Below, piece by piece: positions 5,964-11,995 of a stretch of DNA of 11,995 bases. The notes beneath the pieces are model-generated. The model saw nothing but the letters and a program-made list of their open reading frames with translations. It did no database searches and was not told the origin of the DNA. The stretch spans positions 1 through 11,995 of the forward strand of contig DGDU01000007.1 in assembly GCA_002385605.1 (NCBI GenBank). Direction: 5' to 3'. This stretch comes from Christensenella sp. UBA3944 (GTDB lineage Bacteria; Bacillota; Clostridia; Christensenellales; DTU072). The stretch's first letter is position 1. Each line of letters opens with the position of its first letter. Made by a program: the position numbers and the translations under genes.

Positions 5964-7407
5964 CCGTCTGAACATCAAGTGGAAAATCTTTGTTATCCTT
6001 ATCGGCTTTATCGTCGCCGCGCTGGGGCTTCTCTGGGCTTTGCAGCTCGGTATGGTAAACAGCATTTCGCGTTTTATAACCATAAATCAGCTTAAGCGCA
6101 CCGCAGACTCCATAATCCGAAATATCGACAACGAAAATGTCGCCGTGCTTGCCGAAAACCTCTCCTACCGCAACAATGTAAGCGTCGTTGTTATAGACGA
6201 GGGCGGCAATATCATAATTCAGACCCAAACAAGGGCAAGCCTTATCACGCAGCTCGGCCCGGACGAACTTTCCGAAAAATTCAAGAAAGCGCAGGCGGGA
6301 GGCGGCGTTCTGGTCGAGCGTGATACCCTTCCCTTAAATGAAAACCTGGACGATATGGGGTTTGAGGGGAGGGAGGCCTCACAAGCCGACCACACCGCCG
6401 AATGCTACATCTATACAAAAGCGGCGGCCGACGCCGGGGGCAATAAGCTGGCCGTAATAGTAGAGGCTACAAGCCTTCCCGTGCCCCTTATAAACGCCAC
6501 AACAACGGTCCAGCTTCTTGTAATAACGATATTTATGGTAGGAGCGACTTTTGTTCTTGCCTACCTTATGTCCAGGGTTATAGCAACACCTATCGCAAGC
6601 CTGAACATCTCGGCAAAGGAGCTTGCCAAAGGCAAACCCGATGTCGCCTTCGAGGGCGGCGGCTACAAGGAAATCGAGGAGCTCCGCGACTCCCTAAACA
6701 TTGCAAGCAAAGAGCTCTCCAAGATAGAGCATTACAGGCGGGAATTAATTGCCAACATCTCCCACGACCTCAAAACGCCTCTTACCCTCATAAAGGGCTA
6801 CACCGAGATGATGAGGGATCTTCCCTGCGAGTCCACCCCCGAAAACATCCAAGTAGTCATAGACGAAACCGAAAGGCTTACCCGCCTCGTAAACGATATG
6901 CTGGACCTGTCTAAGCTGCAAAGCGGCGCCCCCGTCCTAAAGCTCGAAGGCTTCGACCTTGTGGCGCTCACGGGCGAAATCGTTATGAGGTATTCCAAAA
7001 TGCTTGAGGGCAAGGGCTACAAATTCGAGTATCAGCACGATAAAAAAGCCATAGTAAAAGGCGACAAAGCCAAGATAAGCCAGGTGATTTACAACCTCAT
7101 AAGCAACGCCGTAAACTACTGCGGCGAAGACAAGCTTATAAGAATACGCGAGTACCGCAGGGGTTCCAACGCCCGCCTCGATGTAATAGACAACGGCGAG
7201 GGCATAGATGTAAAAATCCTTCCCTATATCTGGGACCGCTATTATAAATCCGAAAAGGCCCACCGCCGCGCCGAAGCGGGCTCAGGGCTTGGGCTTTCCA
7301 TCGTAAAAAATGTAATGTCCATGCACCCCGGCGGCATTTATGGCGTCGAAAGCTCAATAGGGCACGGCAGCAGATTCTACTTTGAACTCCCTCTTGCGGA
7401 AGAATAA
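5953..7407 (+). CDS. Sensor histidine kinase (HAMP-HisKA-HATPase_c)
   Basis: The 484-residue kinase has a transmembrane helix at about 11-33, an extracytoplasmic sensor domain of about 145 residues, a second helix at about 183-208, and a HAMP linker to about 257. The HisKA domain follows, with phospho-acceptor His271 in ANISHDLKTPLTLIKGY. The ATPase domain has the N box with Asn385 (YNLISNAVNYC), the G1 box DNGEG (413-417) and the G2 box GSGLGLS (443-449). The start is a TTG at 5953 inside the regulator gene; no better start is near, and AGAGGA at 5934-5939 is rather far (13 bases), so translational coupling is likely. The sensor domain matches no family I can name. Given the neighbouring protease, cell-envelope or secretion stress is a plausible input. 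Confidence 0.93.
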   Translation: MKPSRLNIKWKIFVILIGFIVAALGLLWALQLGMVNSISRFITINQLKRTADSIIRNIDNENVAVLAENLSYRNNVSVVVIDEGGNIIIQTQTRASLITQLGPDELSEKFKKAQAGGGVLVERDTLPLNENLDDMGFEGREASQADHTAECYIYTKAAADAGGNKLAVIVEATSLPVPLINATTTVQLLVITIFMVGATFVLAYLMSRVIATPIASLNISAKELAKGKPDVAFEGGGYKEIEELRDSLNIASKELSKIEHYRRELIANISHDLKTPLTLIKGYTEMMRDLPCESTPENIQVVIDETERLTRLVNDMLDLSKLQSGAPVLKLEGFDLVALTGEIVMRYSKMLEGKGYKFEYQHDKKAIVKGDKAKISQVIYNLISNAVNYCGEDKLIRIREYRRGSNARLDVIDNGEGIDVKILPYIWDRYYKSEKAHRRAEAGSGLGLSIVKNVMSMHPGGIYGVESSIGHGSRFYFELPLAEE

Positions 7408-7474
7408 TAAATTAGGTGCCGCTTCCAGCTTTTAATGCCCAACGCGGCAATTGAGGATATCAGGAATATAAAGA

Positions 7475-7504
7475 AAGAACGGTTGCTTTGGAGCAACCGC
7501 TCTT
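7475..7504 (+). terminator. Hairpin, likely terminator of the protease-regulator-kinase operon
   Basis: CGGTTGCT (7480-7487) pairs perfectly with AGCAACCG (7492-7499) across a TTGG loop, and after one mismatch AAGA pairs with TCTT. The tail (TCTTATCTT) is only moderately T-rich, so termination may be partial. It lies about 70 bases after the kinase stop codon. Confidence 0.5.
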
Positions 7505-7543
7505 ATCTTACTAGCTTCACATATTTTAAGGAGGAAGGTTGAG

Positions 7544-7685
7544 ATGGCGAGCAGGAAGTGAATTTACCCGCCGTTGTAGCTTGCGGAGAATAGCTTTTTT
7601 TGATCTCACGAACCTAGTAAGATTTTCGAGAGAGGTCAGAAATTGCAGAGGGGGGGGAGGGATTTCTTTCCTCTTCTCTTTGTGA
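7544..7685 (+). pseudogene. Possible transposase N-terminal remnant with a frameshift
   Basis: A strong AAGGAGG (7528-7534) precedes an ATG at 7544 that encodes only MASRK before TGA. One base later, in the next frame, the codons from 7560 read EFTRRCSLRRIAFFDLTNLV and go on to a TGA at 7683-7685. The joined reading MASRK-EFTRR resembles the opening of IS4-like transposases, in which a FTR-x-R-x-L segment and a hydrophobic helix come first. The rest of the transposase is missing, and a run of eight G lies at 7650-7657. No terminal inverted repeats are seen. The 7408-7880 gap otherwise holds only the upstream hairpin and the downstream promoter. The identity rests on a short, degenerate match; a leader peptide is an alternative. 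Confidence 0.3.
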
Positions 7686-7798
7686 TTATATTGTATTTTG
7701 TCAATATGATAACGCAAGGTCGAATAACTGAATGTTATGTGAAAACATTTTTAAGAGTTCCTAAAATGTACAGAAGTGAGCTTTTCATCCATTTTCCA

Positions 7799-7829
7799 TT
7801 GTGAAATCGCCCGCCTGGTATGATATAAT
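7799..7829 (+). promoter_or_regulatory. Extended -10 promoter of the CMD-SDR-protease/LRR operon
   Basis: TATAAT at 7824-7829 is preceded by TGA, giving the extended -10 form TGnTATAAT. A weak -35 (TTGTGA, 7799-7804) stands 19 bases upstream, a spacing that extended -10 promoters tolerate. It predicts a start near 7836 and an AT-rich leader of about 45 bases to the ATG at 7881. Confidence 0.65.
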
Positions 7830-7880
7830 TTTGATAATATCTTCTATTAAATAATAAGTTTATCTTGATAAGGAGTCATT

Positions 7881-8405
7881 ATGGCAAGGATTTCGATGGC
7901 AGAATACGCCGAACTTGACGCCGAGGGCAAGAAGCTCTATGACGGGCAGGTAAACGCCCACGGCAGGATAACCAACATGAAAAGGACGCTGCTCCGCTCC
8001 AAGCTTGCTTTCAAGGTATATATGGAGTGGTACGATATGCGTGACGAGGTCGCGAAGTTTTTGGGCGACTTCGCCACCAATGTATTCTCGCATGCGATAT
8101 CGCAGGAGAATTCCTGCCTTATCTGCTCAACTTACTTCCGCAAAATCCTGATAGAGGCGGGCAAAAACCCCGACAGCCTCGACCTGGACGAAACCGAAGC
8201 TTTGGTCGCCGAGTACGGGCGCGCGCTTGTGTCAAACCCCCACTCGATAGACGAAGCGCTGTTCGACAGGCTAAAGGCAAGGTTTACCGAAGAGCAAATC
8301 GTGCTGCTTACGGCTTTCGGCGGCATGATGATAGCCACAAACCTTATAAACAACGCTTTAGATGTCACACCCGACAACTATCTTAAAGACTACATGAAAA
8401 AATAG
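7881..8405 (+). CDS. Carboxymuconolactone decarboxylase/AhpD-like family protein
   Basis: This 174-residue protein is all-helical in appearance and fits the CMD/AhpD-like superfamily, whose members include disulfide reductases coupled to peroxide detoxification and ring-cleavage decarboxylases. The core is SQENSCLICSTYF with Glu76, Cys79 and Cys82 (a CxxC pair), followed by an FTEEQIVLLTAF helix and a TNLINNALDV segment typical of the family. In AhpD the CxxC is followed by a catalytic His (CxxCxxxH); here that place is Phe86, so the AhpD proton relay may be altered or absent. No signal peptide is seen. AAGGAG lies 6 bases ahead of the ATG. It is the first gene of an operon with an SDR dehydrogenase 8 bases downstream, suggesting a joint redox role. 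The substrate is unknown. Confidence 0.75.
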   Translation: MARISMAEYAELDAEGKKLYDGQVNAHGRITNMKRTLLRSKLAFKVYMEWYDMRDEVAKFLGDFATNVFSHAISQENSCLICSTYFRKILIEAGKNPDSLDLDETEALVAEYGRALVSNPHSIDEALFDRLKARFTEEQIVLLTAFGGMMIATNLINNALDVTPDNYLKDYMKK

Positions 8406-8413
8406 AGGCGAAT

Positions 8414-9217
8414 ATGTATAACTTCAAAGGAAAGACGGTATTTATCACAGGCGCCGCCAAAGGGCAGGGCAGGGCTGTCGCCCTCGCTTTTGCCAAAGAA
8501 GGCGCGAACATCATAGGTTTCGACCTGGGCGAGAGGATATCGTATCCCCGCTACAACGACGCCTGCTCGGCGGATCTCATGAGGCTAAAAACCGATGTCG
8601 AGGCCTTGGGCGCCAGGTGCGAGATATTCTGCGGCGATGTAAGGAACTTAGAGGATGTCAAAAACGCCGTCGAGGGCGGTGTAAAGGCCTTCGGCGGTAT
8701 AGATGTTTTGTTCAACAACGCGGGAATCTGCGCCTACGGCTATTCGCACGAGCTAAGCGAGCAGGAATGGGACGCCATGCTGGATATCAACCTTAAGGGC
8801 GCTTGGGTTTGCGCTAGGTATGTCATACCGGTCATGCGCAAACAGGGCAGCGGCGTTATCATAAACAACAGCTCCGTAGGCGGGCTGAGAGGCATGAACA
8901 GGCTGTCGCATTACGCGGCATCCAAATGGGGGCTCGTCGGGCTCACCAAGTCCTGGGCAATCGAAAACGCCGCCTACGGCATAAGGGTTGTAAGCATCCA
9001 TCCGACAGGGGTAAACTCGCCCATGAACGACGGGCTTGCCATGATGGAAGGCGCAACCCCACAGGAGATAGCCGAGCGCTCGGCGGGCAACCTTCTGCCC
9101 GTACCGTGGATAGAGCCCGAGGATGTCGCCGATTCGGTGCTCTTTCTGGCAAGCGACAAGGCAAAGTATGTGACGGGCAGCCAGTATGTGCTGGACGCGG
9201 GGCTGCTCACAAGGTAA
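8414..9217 (+). CDS. Short-chain dehydrogenase/reductase, NAD-type, resembling mycofactocin-associated SDRs
   Basis: A 267-residue classical-type SDR. The Rossmann motif is TGAAKGQG (12-19), and Asp37 after the second strand (IIGFDL) points to NAD(H) rather than NADP(H). NNAG is at 101-104, catalytic Asn126 in DINLKG, Ser153/154 in NNSSVGG, and YAASK gives Tyr167 and Lys171. The GAAKGQGR sequence and an insertion after FDL (about 38-62, with Tyr and DL residues) recall the SDR subfamily tied to mycofactocin or carveol dehydrogenase, in which the extra segment shields a tightly bound NAD. That subfamily link is an inference, and no mycofactocin biosynthesis gene is in the window. It lies between a CMD-like gene (8-base gap, GAGG ribosome site) and the protease/LRR gene (27-base gap). 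The alcohol or ketone substrate is unknown. Confidence 0.88.
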   Translation: MYNFKGKTVFITGAAKGQGRAVALAFAKEGANIIGFDLGERISYPRYNDACSADLMRLKTDVEALGARCEIFCGDVRNLEDVKNAVEGGVKAFGGIDVLFNNAGICAYGYSHELSEQEWDAMLDINLKGAWVCARYVIPVMRKQGSGVIINNSSVGGLRGMNRLSHYAASKWGLVGLTKSWAIENAAYGIRVVSIHPTGVNSPMNDGLAMMEGATPQEIAERSAGNLLPVPWIEPEDVADSVLFLASDKAKYVTGSQYVLDAGLLTR

Positions 9218-9244
9218 CTTACGGCGATATATAAGGAGATTTAT

Positions 9245-11977
9245 ATGCCCAAACCATCCAGCGGCTTAGCCGGAAAGGCGGCCGCGCTAGCCATCGTTTT
9301 GCTTGCCGTAGCGCTTGTGGCGGTAGCCATTTACGCGGCAATGGGAAGCCCCCAAAGGAACATTGACGACGCCCTGTCCAGGATAACCGACGAGGCAAGC
9401 GACGCCAAAACCAGATTCGACGCGGCCGAAGCCGTTTACAAAAACGCCAGGTTAAAGGAAGAGGAAGCCAAGCAAAACTTTGACGACAGCCTCATCCTTC
9501 TTAACGAGGCGCAAAAATATTTCGACGAGGCAAAAAGCGCTTTAACAAGCGCCTCCGCCGATTTGGAGGAGGCAAACGCGAATTACGCCGAGGCCAGCGA
9601 AATGTTAAGGCAAGCAAGGGAAAATTATGCTGCCGCGCAGGCAGAGCTTTCCGCCGCGAGGGCCGGGCTTGCAGCCGCCCAAACCGCGTTTGAGGACGCC
9701 CGGCAGGCGTACCAAAGCGCGACGGCGGTACTCGAACAGGCAATAACAAAGCTTAACCAATCGGAAGCCGGTTATCAGGCGGCAGCCGAACTTATAAACG
9801 ATTTTTTCGAGTCGCAAGGCTCGATAATCCCTTCCGCCCGCGAAATCTATAACAGGACGATAGACGCCATAGTCGAAATCCGCGCCTACGACATAGCGGA
9901 CAATTATTTCAAGCTGGGCTCGGGTTTTTTTATCGGGGAAAACGGGGTAATAGTCACCAATTACCATGTCATCCAAAACGCCTTCCGCCTCGAGGTATTC
10001 CATAACGACGGCAATTTTTACGAGGCCGAGGCAGTATTAGGCTATGACGCCGGAATCGACCTCGCCATTATAAAAATAGACAAAGCCGATTGCGTTTACT
10101 TGGAAATTTCGGACAAAAAGCCCGAGGTAGGCGATACCGTTTACGCCGCTGGCAGCAATATGGGGCTCACCCGCACCTTCACCAAAGGCATAGTTTCCTA
10201 TGTCGACAGGGAAATCGAGGGATTCGAAGCCAACAGCTATATACATTATGTAGGCATAACCCACAGCGGCAACAGCGGCGGCGCCATCCTTAACTCCGAA
10301 GGTGAAGTTATAGGCGTACATCAGTTGGGCGACGCCGAAACGGGGGACAACGGGCTTGCGATACCCATCTCTCAGCTGGATAAGATCGCCCGCGACAAAA
10401 ACGAAACCCCCGTTGAAACCACATTCAACAACGCAAGAGACATTTCAGACGATGTCTACTACACCGTAGGCTTAGACAACAAGGTAACCATCACGGGCGT
10501 AAAAAACCTCATACAGGATGCCGTAATCAGGGTGCCCTCGCAGATAGACGGCAAGCAGGTTGCCTATCTCAACTGGGGCGGCAACTCGGCATTTCTTTAT
10601 TATGTCGAGCACATCGTAATTTCCGAGGGGATAAAGCGCATAGGCGCCGACGCCTTTTCTTCGGCCGTCTACCTTCTTTCGGTAAGCCTTCCCTCGACTT
10701 TGGAAGACCTTTCGGACACCGCTTTCGCCCAGGCCACCGAATTGTACAGGATATTCCTAAGCAATAACCCCAACTTCACGCTTGCGGACGAAGTCCTCTT
10801 CGACAGCGGCATTGCCACTTTGTACAAATACCCCCTATGCAAAAGCTACGAGGGCTCGCCCTTCTACACCGAATCTTACGAGGTACCAGACGGCGTGCAA
10901 AAGATATGCGAGCAGGGCATCTTTTACGCGCTGGGGCTAAGAAGCCTCAAGCTTCCCGCTACCCTCGAAAGGATAGAAACGATGGGCATAGCCTACTGTC
11001 TCAACCTGCAAACGCTCACCCTTCCCGAGGGGCTCGAATATATCGGGGTTGCGGCCTTTGCGGCAAATATAAATCTTAAATCGATTACCGTGCCCGCGAG
11101 CGTGACGAGGCTGGGAGAGCGCCTTGACGACGGCAGCGGTTACATCTATAAAGGCGTATTCTTCGACTGCCTGGCTTTAGAAACGGTGGCCTTCGCCGAG
11201 GGAAGCTCACTCGGATATATCGGCGACAGCCTGTTCGGCTACTGCCAAAGCCTCAAAACGGTAACGGGGCTTACGGGCGCTACCGAGATTGGCAACGCCA
11301 CATTCCTCGCCTGCTACTCCCTCAAAAACATCGACCTTTCGGGTTTGGAAGTTGAGAATATGGGCGTATCCGCCTTCAGAAATTGCTCTGCGCTCGAGAG
11401 CGTTATATTGCCCGATACCCTGACTGCAATATCCGACAACACCTTTATGAACTGCCTGAAGCTTCAGCAAATTACCCTTCCCGCGGGCGTAAAGAGCATA
11501 GGGACGGACGCCTTCTACGGCGCCTCCTCGCTTACGCAAGCCGTGCTTCCCGCCGGCCTCGAGAGCATAGGCGACGGCGCATTCTACGGCTGCGAGTCTT
11601 TATCGGCAATCAACCTTACGGATACCCAAATCAAGCATTTGGGAGCCTATTCCTTCTGCTTAAGCGGTTTGACAAGCGTCACCCTTCCCGACACGCTGGG
11701 CATAGTGGGCGAGTACGCCTTCGCCGAATGCGCGGGCCTTGTCGCCCTCACGCTATCTGCCAACACCCTGTGGCTGAAGGGTTACGCCTTTTATGGCTGC
11801 TCCGAACTAAAAATCATAAACGCCGCCGCTTGCCTGTATCCCCCGCACCTTTCGGACGCCGGGGTTTTCGAGGGCGCATCGAAGCTTCTCGTCATAGATG
11901 TATCCGAGGCGAGAAGATTGTATTTCGAATACGATTCGGCATGGATGGTGTACAGAGACTGCATAAATTACATATAA
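9245..11977 (+). CDS. Membrane-anchored coiled-coil, HtrA-like protease and BspA-type LRR protein
   Basis: The 910-residue protein has four parts in order. A lysine-containing N-terminus and one transmembrane or uncleaved signal-anchor segment occupy about 11-33. Residues 52-184 form 19 continuous heptads with Ala at one core place and Phe, Tyr or Leu at the other. Residues about 200-385 are a trypsin-like S1C domain with an intact triad: His241 in VTNYHVI, Asp272 in AGIDLAIIK, and Ser344 in SGNSGG. There is no PDZ domain. Residues about 404-884 are a BspA-type leucine-rich-repeat domain, opening with a VTITG strand and IDGKQV, and closing with a YDSAWMVYRDCINYI cap. The expected topology is N-in with protease and repeats outside the cell. 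AAGGAG at 9233-9238 supports the start, and the 27-base gap places it in the operon of the two redox genes upstream. BspA repeats elsewhere mediate adhesion or protein binding; here they could recruit the protease's substrate. Each domain is clear, but the biological role is not. Confidence 0.9.
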   Translation: MPKPSSGLAGKAAALAIVLLAVALVAVAIYAAMGSPQRNIDDALSRITDEASDAKTRFDAAEAVYKNARLKEEEAKQNFDDSLILLNEAQKYFDEAKSALTSASADLEEANANYAEASEMLRQARENYAAAQAELSAARAGLAAAQTAFEDARQAYQSATAVLEQAITKLNQSEAGYQAAAELINDFFESQGSIIPSAREIYNRTIDAIVEIRAYDIADNYFKLGSGFFIGENGVIVTNYHVIQNAFRLEVFHNDGNFYEAEAVLGYDAGIDLAIIKIDKADCVYLEISDKKPEVGDTVYAAGSNMGLTRTFTKGIVSYVDREIEGFEANSYIHYVGITHSGNSGGAILNSEGEVIGVHQLGDAETGDNGLAIPISQLDKIARDKNETPVETTFNNARDISDDVYYTVGLDNKVTITGVKNLIQDAVIRVPSQIDGKQVAYLNWGGNSAFLYYVEHIVISEGIKRIGADAFSSAVYLLSVSLPSTLEDLSDTAFAQATELYRIFLSNNPNFTLADEVLFDSGIATLYKYPLCKSYEGSPFYTESYEVPDGVQKICEQGIFYALGLRSLKLPATLERIETMGIAYCLNLQTLTLPEGLEYIGVAAFAANINLKSITVPASVTRLGERLDDGSGYIYKGVFFDCLALETVAFAEGSSLGYIGDSLFGYCQSLKTVTGLTGATEIGNATFLACYSLKNIDLSGLEVENMGVSAFRNCSALESVILPDTLTAISDNTFMNCLKLQQITLPAGVKSIGTDAFYGASSLTQAVLPAGLESIGDGAFYGCESLSAINLTDTQIKHLGAYSFCLSGLTSVTLPDTLGIVGEYAFAECAGLVALTLSANTLWLKGYAFYGCSELKIINAAACLYPPHLSDAGVFEGASKLLVIDVSEARRLYFEYDSAWMVYRDCINYI
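9398..9796 (+). repeat. Nineteen uninterrupted coding heptads (Ala/aromatic coiled coil)
   Basis: Residues 52-184 of the protease/LRR protein divide without a skip into 19 blocks of seven. Position 3 is Ala in all but two blocks, which have Ser. Position 7 is Phe, Tyr, Leu or Ile in all but one, which has Glu (block 3). Examples are SDAKTRF, EEAKQNF, DEAKSAL, AAAQAEL, EDARQAY and EQAITKL. This is a coiled coil with large residues in one core position and Ala in the other. Confidence 0.85.
10595..11896 (+). repeat. BspA-type leucine-rich repeats (LRR_5), about a dozen coding units
   Basis: Residues about 451-884 repeat a unit of about 23 residues of the form L-x-x-I-x-LP-x-x-L-x-x-IG-x-x-AF-x-x-C. 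Clear examples are LQQITLPAGVKSIGTDAFYG and LTSVTLPDTLGIVGEYAF. Two irregular units break the array: a longer loop at about 505-545 and one at about 620-640 (GERLDDGSGYIYKG). The last unit passes into a C-terminal cap. Confidence 0.85.
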
Positions 11978-11995
11978 ATAACGGCGCCCGTATTG

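Noticed and set aside
5632..6228. 198-codon - strand frame opposite the regulator-kinase junction
   Set aside because: It is antisense to two genes with intact motifs, its composition is Arg-rich and it matches no family.
7650..7657. Run of eight G as a possible quadruplex or regulatory element
   Set aside because: It is a single run without further G-tracts nearby. It may reflect slippage or sequencing error.
7731..7752. AATGTT/AACATT hairpin followed by five T
   Set aside because: Only six A-T-rich pairs, and no gene ends just upstream. It is too weak to call a terminator.
10595..11896. Tandem DNA repeats or CRISPR-like array
   Set aside because: The periodicity is at the protein level (LRR units of about 23 residues). 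The DNA copies are too diverged, and no identical repeats with spacers are seen anywhere in the window.

Overview
The window looks like chromosomal DNA of an anaerobic Bacillota (Clostridia-like) bacterium, probably an uncultured gut or rumen type; this is inference. The signs are strong AAGGAGG-type ribosome binding sites, frequent ATA (Ile) and AGG (Arg) codons in a moderately GC-rich sequence, a BspA-type leucine-rich-repeat surface protein, a Vat-type acetyltransferase, and an Amt-PII type tail. Almost all genes lie on the + strand in short, tightly packed operons.

Region 1 (1-1731): an operon tail with the end of a metallo-beta-lactamase-fold hydrolase, a Vat/CatB-family hexapeptide acetyltransferase and a DUF169 protein. 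It is closed by a perfect 15-bp hairpin whose best T-tract is on the opposite strand. Region 2 (1756-3339): a breakpoint. On the - strand lies a PII (GlnB-type) domain still joined to what looks like the tail of an ammonium transporter, and on the + strand a two-domain GNAT acetyltransferase. The two point away from each other and both lose their 5' parts within about 10 bases near 2305-2312. This is either a real deletion or rearrangement or an assembly junction.

Region 3 (3371-3992): a monocistronic family I inorganic pyrophosphatase with its own near-consensus promoter. Region 4 (4112-7504): a membrane-anchored HtrA-type serine protease, an OmpR-family response regulator and a sensor histidine kinase, a layout that suggests an envelope-stress module with its protease. 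A hairpin ends it. Region 5 (7505-7880): a largely non-coding stretch with a likely transposase N-terminal remnant and an extended -10 promoter.

Region 6 (7881-11977): a three-gene operon: a carboxymuconolactone decarboxylase/AhpD-like protein, a short-chain dehydrogenase resembling the mycofactocin-associated SDR type, and a 910-residue protein. The last has a membrane anchor, 19 unbroken Ala/aromatic heptads, an HtrA-like protease domain with an intact Ser-His-Asp triad, and a BspA-type leucine-rich-repeat domain. This composite protein, and its placement behind two apparently cytoplasmic redox genes, is the most unusual thing in the window.
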